64,000 nucleotides of DNA. Origin: Chitinophagaceae bacterium UBA1930. Its GTDB lineage: Bacteria > Bacteroidota > Bacteroidia > Chitinophagales > Chitinophagaceae. Numbering within the stretch: the first letter of the stretch is position 1; every line of letters begins with the position of its first letter. A program made the position numbers and the translations under genes. The notes beneath the pieces were generated by a model. That model had not been told where the DNA came from and did not search any database. It saw only the letters and a program-made list of their open reading frames with translations. The stretch covers positions 1,452,733 through 1,516,732 of the forward strand of contig DDFK01000001.1 of NCBI GenBank assembly GCA_002337145.1. Direction: 5' to 3'. Below are positions 31,708 to 39,527 of the stretch, piece after piece.

Positions 31708-32957
31708 AACTATTCAGCAAATACAACCGCATTAATATCATTGCATCTATCCTTATTTTTCTAGGCGGCTGCCTGGCATTTTATTTTGTGATGGATTATG
31801 TGTTGATAAAACAATTGGATGAAGCACTTGAAACAGAAGAATCGGAAATTGTGCAATATGTACAATCGCACAATAGCTTGCCCGAAATTGTAAATACCAA
31901 CGACCAGCAAACTTATTTTGTAGAAGTAGCGGAACCTTTTTCAAAGACCATCTACCATTCAAAAAAACTTTGGAACAAGAGCGAACAGGAAAGCGAGTGG
32001 ATGCGGCAACTGATCTTTGGCATTACTGTTTCAAACAGGCATTATCAAATAACTGTAAACAAATCGCAGGAAGAAACAAAAGGCTTCCTGCAGTTGATTG
32101 TACTGATTGCAGCAACAATGATTGCACTTATTCTGATTGCTGGCTATATTATTAACAGGGTAGTGCTAAAACGTTTATGGCAGCCCTTCTATAATAGCAT
32201 ACACAGTATAAGCAATTACCAGTTGCAGCAGCAGGCCATACAGTTGCCATCCACACCAATAGAGGAGTTTAACCTGCTTAACCATACCATTAACCAGATG
32301 ACTGCCCGTGTAGAAAAGGACTACCAGACACTAAAAGCATTTACCGGTAACGCAGCACATGAAATGCAGACACCATTAGCTGTTATTTCAACCAATACCG
32401 AATCGTTGATGCAGGACGAAACCGTATTGAAGCTGCATCATACCACCATTTCTACCATTGAGGAAGCAGCCAAAAGATTGTCCCGACTCAACCAATCGCT
32501 TTTATTATTGACCAAAATAGAAAACCGCCGTTTTGACTTAACGGAAAAAATCCAGTGGGATGAATTGATTCAAAAAAGGGCAAGCGAACTCAACGAACTA
32601 ATGGTTTCGCAAAACATTCACCTGTCAATTGACACCGTTCCCGTAACCGCTGTTTTCCATCAACATCTTGCAGATATTATTGTAAGCAATTTATTGGGCA
32701 ATGCCATCCGTTACAACTATCAGTCTGGCTCAATTGATATCCAATTAAACAAATCGGCATTCACCATCAGCAATACATCAACATTGCCATCGCTGGATGA
32801 AACAAGGATATTCAACCGCTTCTACCGCCACCCCGAAACAAAGGTTGATGGCAATGGCCTTGGCCTTTCAATTGTGCAGCAGGTATGCCATGCAGCAGGC
32901 TATACAATAAGTTATCAGTACAATAACAACAGGCATATTTTCACCATACATTTTTGA
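31704..32957 (+). CDS. Two-component sensor histidine kinase
   Basis: 417 residues in the inner membrane. Helix 1 is at about 12-34 and helix 2 at about 130-152; the 95-residue loop between them is the periplasmic sensor. A HAMP-like linker leads to the HisKA domain with phospho-His219 (NAAHEMQTPLAVIS). The ATPase domain follows, with the N box (SNLLGNAIRYNY), F box (FNRFYRH) and G box (DGNGLGLSIVQ). The architecture matches kinases paired with OmpR regulators near TonB receptors. The signal is not predictable; the sensor loop has no cysteines or histidine cluster suggesting direct metal binding. Confidence 0.94.
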   Translation: MKLFSKYNRINIIASILIFLGGCLAFYFVMDYVLIKQLDEALETEESEIVQYVQSHNSLPEIVNTNDQQTYFVEVAEPFSKTIYHSKKLWNKSEQESEWMRQLIFGITVSNRHYQITVNKSQEETKGFLQLIVLIAATMIALILIAGYIINRVVLKRLWQPFYNSIHSISNYQLQQQAIQLPSTPIEEFNLLNHTINQMTARVEKDYQTLKAFTGNAAHEMQTPLAVISTNTESLMQDETVLKLHHTTISTIEEAAKRLSRLNQSLLLLTKIENRRFDLTEKIQWDELIQKRASELNELMVSQNIHLSIDTVPVTAVFHQHLADIIVSNLLGNAIRYNYQSGSIDIQLNKSAFTISNTSTLPSLDETRIFNRFYRHPETKVDGNGLGLSIVQQVCHAAGYTISYQYNNNRHIFTIHF

Positions 32958-33021
32958 TCTGCTCTTCAGTATTCCAACAGAATCATGCAACAGTTTTGCA
33001 TCAATTAAAAATTAGTTATCC

Positions 33022-35196
33022 ATGAATAGGTGTATTTTCATTTTGCTGTTACTGGGTTTCTTTACACAGGCAAATGCACAGCATTCTTTTAAGGCAATCG
33101 TAAAAAACAAGACCACACAACAGCCATTGGTTGGCGTAAGTGTTTTTGAAGGAAGTAAAGGGTTAAACACCAACGACAGTGGTATGGCAGTAATCAACAA
33201 CCTTACTGCAGGCAAGCATAGCTTCACTGTTTCGTTTGTAGGCTATACAAGCACAGCCATTACAGTAACGCTTCCCGACACCACATTACATCAGGTACTG
33301 TTGGCACCCGAAGAAAAAGCACTGGAAGAAGTTACGGTTGTTTCTTCAACAAGAACCAACCAACGTATTGAGAACTCGCCCATGAAAGTGGAAGTGTTGG
33401 GAAGCGAAGAGATGAATGAGGAAAACACCATCAAGCCAGGCAATATTGCCAGCATACTGGGCGATGTAAGTGGCATACAGATACAACAATCATCTGCCGT
33501 ATCGGGCAATGCCAATGTAAGGATACAGGGCCTTGATGGAAGGTACACACAGATACTGCGTGATGGCATGCCGCTGTTTGATGGCTTTAGTGGCGGCTTT
33601 GGCATATTGACCATACCACCATTGGACCTTAAACAGATTGAGTTGATCAAAGGTTCCGCTTCTACCCTTTATGGTGGCGGTGCAATTGGCGGTCTCATCA
33701 ACCTGATTTCAAAAAAACCAACCTACAATCAGGAAGGGCTGATCACCATCAACCAAACAACATTAAAAGAAAGCAATATCAACACCTACCTCGCCAAACG
33801 CAATAAAAATATCGGGTACAATTTTTTCGGGGGCGTAACACACCAGGCTGCTGTGGATGTTGACAAGGACGGCCTTTCCGATGTTGCCAAATCGGATGCG
33901 GTAATTGTGCATCCCAAACTCTTTTTCTATCCAAGTAGCAGAACCACTATCGCACTGGGCTATACCGGAACTTTTGAAACACGCAAGGGTGGCGACATGC
34001 AAGTGATCCAATCAACAGCCGATGCATCGCACCAGTTTTTCGAGGAAAACAAAACCAGCCGCAATACGGGCGACCTGTTGGTTCAGCACAATTTGGGCAA
34101 CGGCAACAAGTTAGAGTTGAAAGCAAGCACCAGTTTATTCACCAGAAGCATCAACACCAATACCTATACCTTCAAGGCAAACCAGTTCAACTATTTTACG
34201 GAAGCATCATTGGTGGTTCCCAAAGAAAAGTACAGCTTGGTAATGGGCATCAATGCTACGGGCGACCGTTTCAAAAAGCTATCCGGCAATACCGTTGCAT
34301 TGAACAATTTTGACAACAATACCGTTGGTGCATTTGCACAATACACCGGCAAGTTGCCTGTTAATACAACACTTGAACTGGGGCTGCGTGCCGACCATCA
34401 TTTTCAGTACGGCAATTTCGTATTGCCCCGTGTGGCACTCTTTCACCGCTTTAACGAGCAATGGGCAACACGTGTAGGAATGGGTTTTGGCTACAAAACA
34501 CCCAATGCCCTTTCGCAACAGAATGTTGAGTACAGCATTGAAGACATACAACCACTAACGGATAATGTGAAAGCGGAAAAATCCGTTGGCTACAATGCCG
34601 AAGTAAATTTTAAAAAGGAATTGGGCGGTCATAGTTCGCTTTTTATCAATCATGCTTTCTTCTATACACAAATCAACAACCCTGTTATTGCCACAGTGCA
34701 AACAAACAACAATGTCACATTCAGCAATGCCGGCAACCATATTACCAGCAAGGGTTTCGATACCTATATACAGCTAAAGCTGGATGAATGGGAGCTTTAT
34801 GGTGGCTACACATTCACCATTGCCGAAAGGAATTATTTGGCAACCAACCAGTTTATGCCACTTACTCCCAAAAATCGTTTTGCTTTTGTAGTGGTACACG
34901 AAATAGAAGAAAAATGGAGGTTCGGTCTAGAAGGCTCATTTACTGGTCCGCAATACAGGGATGGCGATAGCAAAACCCCTGGCTACATGTTTATCGCAGC
35001 ACTGGTTGAAAGGAAATTTGGTGATGCACTAAGTGTTGTGCTAAACTGCGAAAACCTGTTGGACTATCGCCAGAGCAGGCACGAAGCCTTGTACACAGGA
35101 AGCATATTGAACCCAACCTTTAAACCATTATGGGCACCAATTGACGGCCGTGTAGTGAACCTTGCCGTAAGATGGAACTGGGCGAAAAAGAAATAG
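33022..35196 (+). CDS. TonB-dependent outer-membrane receptor with carboxypeptidase-like domain
   Basis: 724 residues. The signal peptide spans 1-20. A carboxypeptidase-regulatory-like beta-sandwich spans about 22-100 (PLVGVSVFEGSKGLNTNDSG). The plug domain spans about 110-230, ending GSASTLYGGGAIGGLINLI. A 22-strand-type barrel follows to the C-terminal aromatic end. It resembles siderophore or small metal-chelate receptors more than SusC (no SusD partner, shorter barrel). It follows the two-component genes by 64 bases and faces the PAP2 gene tail-to-tail with a 3-base gap. Its ligand is unknown; regulation by the upstream two-component pair is inferred from position. Confidence 0.93.
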   Translation: MNRCIFILLLLGFFTQANAQHSFKAIVKNKTTQQPLVGVSVFEGSKGLNTNDSGMAVINNLTAGKHSFTVSFVGYTSTAITVTLPDTTLHQVLLAPEEKALEEVTVVSSTRTNQRIENSPMKVEVLGSEEMNEENTIKPGNIASILGDVSGIQIQQSSAVSGNANVRIQGLDGRYTQILRDGMPLFDGFSGGFGILTIPPLDLKQIELIKGSASTLYGGGAIGGLINLISKKPTYNQEGLITINQTTLKESNINTYLAKRNKNIGYNFFGGVTHQAAVDVDKDGLSDVAKSDAVIVHPKLFFYPSSRTTIALGYTGTFETRKGGDMQVIQSTADASHQFFEENKTSRNTGDLLVQHNLGNGNKLELKASTSLFTRSINTNTYTFKANQFNYFTEASLVVPKEKYSLVMGINATGDRFKKLSGNTVALNNFDNNTVGAFAQYTGKLPVNTTLELGLRADHHFQYGNFVLPRVALFHRFNEQWATRVGMGFGYKTPNALSQQNVEYSIEDIQPLTDNVKAEKSVGYNAEVNFKKELGGHSSLFINHAFFYTQINNPVIATVQTNNNVTFSNAGNHITSKGFDTYIQLKLDEWELYGGYTFTIAERNYLATNQFMPLTPKNRFAFVVVHEIEEKWRFGLEGSFTGPQYRDGDSKTPGYMFIAALVERKFGDALSVVLNCENLLDYRQSRHEALYTGSILNPTFKPLWAPIDGRVVNLAVRWNWAKKK

Positions 35197-35199
35197 CCA

Positions 35200-35949
35200 T
35201 CAACGTATAGAATAAGTGCAGTAAATACCCGGGCCCGCAGTGCCATAAAAAGGTACAGCCTGCAATTTTTTGGCACCTGTATGATGCCTGTTGGATTGCA
35301 TTAGATAAGCAAGGTTCACAGAAAGGATGCCTATACCTGCACCGGCCATAACATCCGTAACCCAATGCTTGTTGTTCATAATGCGTAATATGCCTGTTGC
35401 AGTAGCTGCCATATAACCACCTACTGCAAGCCAAGGATATTGCTGGCCATATTCCTTACGCAACAGTTCGGCCGAAAGAAAGGCCTGTGCAGTATGCCCC
35501 GAAGGAAAGGAGTGGTAATTGCTTCCATCTGGCCGTTCCACTTTTGTCCAGTTCTTCAACGGAAAAACAATGGCATTCATAATCAGCTCGGACTTTACCA
35601 GCAATGCAGTTTGTTTCCATACACCGTGCCTGCCTTTTAAGCCCATTGCATTCATGGCATACATGGCAGCTATAGGCGAAAACTGCAGGTAGTTATCTAT
35701 ACTTGTATGAAAAGTAGCAAAGTGCTCATTGCGTTCATTACGTACCCCATACTTGTTAATCAGGTCATCGCTATCGGCATTGCCCACAGACCCCATAATT
35801 ACCAATGGGGCGGCAATATAAAGGCTCTTTAAAAATGCTTTTCCTGCACCGGTGGGTCTTACTACCTTAACTGTTGTGTCTGCAACTTGTGCATTGGTAT
35901 GTAAGGTATAGATCAGCATTGCTGGCAATACCAAGAATTTAAACCGCAT
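35200..35949 (-). CDS. PAP2-family phosphatase
   Basis: A 249-residue membrane or periplasmic acid phosphatase. All three PAP2 motifs are intact: K132-x6-R139-P140, P149-S-G-H152 and R189-x5-H195-x3-D199. A signal peptide-like N-terminus (MRFKFLVLPAMLIYTLHTNA) points to export. Substrates in this family include phosphatidic acid, undecaprenyl pyrophosphate and lipid A phosphates; sequence alone does not decide. It is transcribed against its neighbours, which belong to the TonB-receptor group, so its role there is uncertain. Confidence 0.9.
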   Translation of the reverse strand: MRFKFLVLPAMLIYTLHTNAQVADTTVKVVRPTGAGKAFLKSLYIAAPLVIMGSVGNADSDDLINKYGVRNERNEHFATFHTSIDNYLQFSPIAAMYAMNAMGLKGRHGVWKQTALLVKSELIMNAIVFPLKNWTKVERPDGSNYHSFPSGHTAQAFLSAELLRKEYGQQYPWLAVGGYMAATATGILRIMNNKHWVTDVMAGAGIGILSVNLAYLMQSNRHHTGAKKLQAVPFYGTAGPGIYCTYSIR

Positions 35950-36063
35950 ATTAATTTAAAGTTAAGTGTGCAACTTATTTATAAATTCTGTAGAAAAACT
36001 GTTTTTGCCTACAGTATTCCTCCAGAATCATATTGCTACTTGTGCTCCTAAAACAAATACACC

Positions 36064-36507
36064 ATGAAAAAAACAATTCGTGTCTCCTTTATCGCCTGCA
36101 TGTTGGCCGTTTCACTCGGCAATACTGCAAATGCACAAAAATTAGATGCAGCCAAAGTACCCGATCCGGTAAAAGCTGCATTCAGCAAGGCTTTCCCAAC
36201 AGCAGGTTCCGTAAAATGGGAAATGGAAAACAAAAATTACGAAGCAGGCTTTAAGCAAGACGGCAAAACAATGTCGGCCGTAATGGATGCCAAGGGCGTA
36301 CTGATTGAAACCGAAACAGACATAAAAGTCAGCGAGCTTCCCAAATCAGTCACCGATTATTTAACAGTTCATTACAAAGGGGCAAAGGTTAAAGAAGCGG
36401 CCATCATAAAAAAAGCCAGTGGCGAAATAAACTATGAAGCAGAAGTAAACGGCAAGGATGTACTGTTTAACAGCAAAGGCGAATTCATTAAAGAAGTTAA
36501 AGACTAA
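36064..36507 (+). CDS. PepSY-like domain protein, exported
   Basis: 147 residues. The signal peptide is about 1-24 (ending ANAQK). Two tandem units of roughly 55-60 residues follow, each with the PepSY-like pattern of a helix, a V.W...N-Y.A.F strand pair and a D-x-x-G turn: VKWEMENKNYEAGF and INYEAEVNGKDVLF. Proteins of this type are periplasmic and often sit beside two-component or TonB-receptor genes in Bacteroidota; their biochemical role is unknown. It is 5 bases upstream of the YncE-like gene, so the two form one operon. Confidence 0.82.
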   Translation: MKKTIRVSFIACMLAVSLGNTANAQKLDAAKVPDPVKAAFSKAFPTAGSVKWEMENKNYEAGFKQDGKTMSAVMDAKGVLIETETDIKVSELPKSVTDYLTVHYKGAKVKEAAIIKKASGEINYEAEVNGKDVLFNSKGEFIKEVKD

Positions 36508-36512
36508 CCCCT

Positions 36513-37514
36513 ATGAAACATGCATTATCAATCCTTGTACTGGGCATTACCGCAACGTTCAGCAATGCACAATCCAGTTTTAAAATCGTCAGCAATTTCA
36601 AAATAGCCAGTACAGGTGGTTGGGACTATATTGCTGTACAGCCAAACTCAAACAGGTTATTTGTATCGCATGGCGCGCAAGTAAACGTGCTGGACAAAAC
36701 CACCGGCGATTCATTGGGCATCATTCCAAACACCATTGGCGTGCATGGTATTGCTTTTGTTACCGCATTAAACAAGGGCTACACCAGCAATGGCAAGCTG
36801 AACAATGTTACCGTGTTTGACCTGCAAACACTGGCCATTAAAGACAGTATTCCTACAGGGCAAAATCCGGATGCCATTTTTTACGACACCTATTCCAAAA
36901 GGATTGTTACCTGCAACGGCCGTAGCAAAGATGTTACATTCATAGACCCTGCTACCGATAAAGTAGTGGCAACTGTTGCTGTGGGTGGCAAGCCCGAAAC
37001 CGCTGTAAGCAATGGCTCGGGCAAAATTTTTGTGAACGTGGAAGACAAGAACGAAATAGTAGTAATCAATACCACAACCATGCAGGCAGAAGCCCATTGG
37101 TCATTGCTGCCTGGCGAAGCACCAACCGGTTTGGTTATCGATACAAAAACCAATAGGTTGTTTGCAGCCTGCGGCGACAATAAATTGCTAATGGTAGTTG
37201 ATGCTGCAAAAGGAACCATCATTGACAAGTTGCCTATTGGCGATGGCTGCGACGGGGCCGGTTTTGATGCGGCTTTAAAAAACATCTACACATCCAACGG
37301 CGATGGTACTTTGACCATTATTCATGAAGACACCAAAGACAAGTTTACCGTAACGGCTACTGTAGCTACCAAGAAAGGGGCAAGAACGATGACTGTAGAT
37401 GAAGCCACGCACAAACTATACCTGCCTGCTGCCGAGCTAGAGGCATCCAAAGGAAGCGGAAGACCCAAAATGATTCCCGGAACATTCCAGGTATTGGTGC
37501 TGGATAAGGAATAG
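36513..37514 (+). CDS. YncE-like beta-propeller protein
   Basis: 333 residues with a signal peptide (1-19, ending FSNA). The mature chain has six or seven blade-like repeats, each with an (N/D)-(R/K)-(L/I)-(F/Y)-V-(S/T) strand and a following V.V.D/N.T motif, for example NRLFVSHGAQVNVLDKTTG, GKIFVNVEDKNEIVVIN and NRLFAACGDNKLLMVVD. This is the YncE/YVTN family seven-bladed propeller. E. coli YncE is periplasmic and its gene neighbours the TonB receptor gene yncD. Co-location with a TonB receptor here is therefore notable. No catalytic residues can be named. Confidence 0.88.
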   Translation: MKHALSILVLGITATFSNAQSSFKIVSNFKIASTGGWDYIAVQPNSNRLFVSHGAQVNVLDKTTGDSLGIIPNTIGVHGIAFVTALNKGYTSNGKLNNVTVFDLQTLAIKDSIPTGQNPDAIFYDTYSKRIVTCNGRSKDVTFIDPATDKVVATVAVGGKPETAVSNGSGKIFVNVEDKNEIVVINTTTMQAEAHWSLLPGEAPTGLVIDTKTNRLFAACGDNKLLMVVDAAKGTIIDKLPIGDGCDGAGFDAALKNIYTSNGDGTLTIIHEDTKDKFTVTATVATKKGARTMTVDEATHKLYLPAAELEASKGSGRPKMIPGTFQVLVLDKE

Positions 37515-37614
37515 TACACCAACTATTGGTATTAATCGGTTGTAAGGTCAGCCAATCAATTAGGCACTTACATGATAATGTTGGTTAATTTTACGGCCGA
37601 TTAATATCATCACA

Positions 37615-38943
37615 ATGCCTGCAACCATTTTAATAATTGACGACGAAGAGCAGTTGCGTAAGCTATTGGGGCGTATTGTGGCATTGGAAGGCTTTGCCAT
37701 AGAAGAGGCAGGAACACTAAAAGCCGGGCTTAAAATATTACAGTCCAAAGAAATAGACCTAGTGCTTTGCGATGTTAAACTTCCCGATGGGAACGGTGTG
37801 GAGTTTGTAAGGGAAGCAAAGCAACAGTTCCCTTTGCCCGAGTTTATTTTATTAACGGCTTACGGCAATATTCCCGATGGTGTACTGGCCATAAAAAACG
37901 GGGCCTTTGACTATATCACCAAAGGCGATGACAATAACAGGATCATTCCACTACTGCACCAGGCACTGGAAAAAGTGATGGCCCAAAAGAAAAAAGCCAT
38001 TAGCATTAAAGCAAAGGGCAGCTATGGTTTTGATGATATTATTGGCAATAGCCTAGCAATTAAAACAGCCATTCAACTGGCACAAAAAATTGCCACCACC
38101 GATGTTAATGTATTGCTGCTTGGCCAAACGGGTACTGGCAAGGAAGTTTTTGCCAATGCCATACACGCAAGTAGCAAAAGGGCGGCACAGCCTTTTATTG
38201 CCATCAACTGCAGTGCCTTTACCAAAGACTTATTGGAAGGTGAACTGTTTGGCCATAAAGCCGGGGCCTATACAGGTGCCATTAAAGACAAAAAAGGTTT
38301 AATAGAACTGGCACACAACGGCACTTTGCTGCTGGATGAAATGGGCGAAATGACCATTGACCTGCAGGCAAAACTGCTACGTGTTTTGGAGAATGGCGAA
38401 TTCATTAAACTGGGCGACGAAAAAACAACCAAGGTAAACATACGCGTTATAGCTGCAACCAACAGGAACTTGCAGGACGAAATACAGAAAGGCAATTTTA
38501 GGGAAGACCTGTTTTACCGTTTAAACGGGTTCACCATTTCGCTTCCGGATTTAAAGGAACGTACAGAAGATATAGCGGCACTGGCCCAACATTTTCTGTA
38601 TAAATATGCGGCCAAAGAAAATACCACACCACTACAGTTAAGCAAACAGGCATTGCAATTATTACAACAGCATAACTGGAAGGGCAATATACGCGAACTG
38701 AAAAATGTACTGGAACGTGCAGCTATCTTGGCCGAAGGCAATGAAATTTTACCTGAACAGTTGCCCTACGAAATACAGCAGCAAAGCACCACTACCAGCA
38801 ATAGTTTGTCTTTGGCCGATGTTGAAAAGAAACATATCCAAAAAGTACTGCAACATACCAAGGGTAACAAAACAGAAACTGCAAGGTTATTGGGCATTGG
38901 CCTAACCACCTTGTACAGGAAAATTGAAGAATACAGCATATAG
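37615..38943 (+). CDS. Sigma-54-dependent NtrC-type response regulator
   Basis: 442 residues in three domains. The receiver has phosphoacceptor Asp53 (LCDVKLPDGNG). The AAA+ domain has Walker A GQTGTGKE (about 166-173), the sigma-54 contact loop GAYTGA and Walker B LLLDEMGE. A Fis-type helix-turn-helix ends the protein (TETARLLGIGLTTLYRKI). It needs sigma-54 holoenzyme. Located directly before the kdp operon and with no adjacent kinase except those at the end of that operon, it probably takes the place of KdpE. A terminator separates it from the structural genes. Confidence 0.94.
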   Translation: MPATILIIDDEEQLRKLLGRIVALEGFAIEEAGTLKAGLKILQSKEIDLVLCDVKLPDGNGVEFVREAKQQFPLPEFILLTAYGNIPDGVLAIKNGAFDYITKGDDNNRIIPLLHQALEKVMAQKKKAISIKAKGSYGFDDIIGNSLAIKTAIQLAQKIATTDVNVLLLGQTGTGKEVFANAIHASSKRAAQPFIAINCSAFTKDLLEGELFGHKAGAYTGAIKDKKGLIELAHNGTLLLDEMGEMTIDLQAKLLRVLENGEFIKLGDEKTTKVNIRVIAATNRNLQDEIQKGNFREDLFYRLNGFTISLPDLKERTEDIAALAQHFLYKYAAKENTTPLQLSKQALQLLQQHNWKGNIRELKNVLERAAILAEGNEILPEQLPYEIQQQSTTTSNSLSLADVEKKHIQKVLQHTKGNKTETARLLGIGLTTLYRKIEEYSI

Positions 38944-38964
38944 ACCTTTTCAAAATGAACATAC

Positions 38965-38990
38965 ACCCTTCCATTTTGGAAGGGTTTTTT
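38965..38990 (+). terminator. Terminator of the sigma-54 regulator gene
   Basis: ACCCTTCCA pairs with TGGAAGGGT over 9 bp with a 3-nt loop, followed by TTTTT. It lies 22 bases after the stop, so the kdp structural genes need their own promoter or read-through. Confidence 0.75.
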
Positions 38991-39040
38991 ATTCCTTCTA
39001 AAAAAATCCTCTACAGCATCATCACCGCAAAACCTTGCTG

Positions 39041-39069
39041 TTATTGGCTATTGGCTATTTGCTATCAGC
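39041..39069. repeat. TTGGCTAT micro-repeat
   Basis: The block repeats ATTGGCT, TTGGCTAT, TTTGCTAT in a row (about three copies of an 8-9 base unit). It sits in the gap between the sigma-54 regulator terminator and the first small ORF. It resembles the AT-rich repeat at the gldD start in style. Confidence 0.4.
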
Positions 39070-39118
39070 TTCCTTTACCTCTGGCACTCCATTGGTACAC
39101 CCATGCCAAACAAGCAAA

Positions 39119-39223
39119 ATGAAACACCCAACAAATACCAATCCCATGTACCATGTTTTCGTGGGCCTGCTTACCACCATTATTTGTGTGGGCATTGCCT
39201 ACCGTTTAATCAATCAATTATAA
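39119..39223 (+). CDS. Putative 34-residue membrane protein upstream of kdpF
   Basis: The ATG at 39119 opens a short frame: a polar N-terminus (MKHPTNTNPMYHV) and one membrane helix (FVGLLTTIICVGIAYRLI), with no family recognised. It stops 4 bases before the next tiny frame and belongs to a series of three tiny membrane ORFs before kdpA. Reality is uncertain because it has no close match I can name, but the clean helix and close packing favour it. Confidence 0.45.
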   Translation: MKHPTNTNPMYHVFVGLLTTIICVGIAYRLINQL

Positions 39224-39227
39224 AACC

Positions 39228-39311
39228 ATGCAAACAATTATCCTAATCGCCGCAGGCATTGTAGGCTTTGCCCTCTTCTTCAAATGCATCAACTGGTTCG
39301 AGAAGATATAG
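39228..39311 (+). CDS. Putative 27-residue membrane protein upstream of kdpF
   Basis: The frame from ATG 39228 reads as one membrane helix (IILIAAGIVGFALFF) followed by a positive/aromatic end (KCINWFEKI). It is four bases downstream of the preceding small ORF. Its layout imitates KdpF, but its sequence lacks the L-x-K-P-E-x-F ending. A small regulatory or structural subunit linked to the Kdp complex is a speculation. Confidence 0.5.
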   Translation: MQTIILIAAGIVGFALFFKCINWFEKI

Positions 39312-39392
39312 AAGCTGCAAAAAGTTAGTTGTAAAAAGGTTGAAACAATTAACCCTACAGTTTACACATTGTTCACTACCTAATCCAAACAA

Positions 39393-39470
39393 ATGACCAT
39401 ACTATTCATTATTTCCATACTCGTTTTCATTTACCTGTGCTATGTGCTGGTAAAGCCAGAAAAATTTTAA
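39393..39470 (+). CDS. kdpF: K(+)-transporting ATPase subunit F
   Basis: A 25-residue single-helix peptide, MTILFIISILVFIYL followed by the ending LVKPEKF, which is the KdpF signature. KdpF sits at the interface of the KdpABC complex and stabilises it. It is 57 bases before kdpA. The size and the L-x-K-P-E-x-F end make the call secure despite the short length. Confidence 0.9.
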   Translation: MTILFIISILVFIYLCYVLVKPEKF

Positions 39471-39527
39471 CCATAAGCAATAAGCCACAACAATCGCTAA
39501 CCGGCTTCATACTAAAATGCTCACTCC

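Noticed and set aside
39083..39096. TGGCACTCCATTGG upstream of kdpF as a sigma-54 promoter
   Set aside because: The -24 half (TGGCAC) is perfect, but the -12 half is TTGG instead of TTGC and the spacing is one base short. An overlapping TGGTACACCCATGCC also has the wrong spacing.
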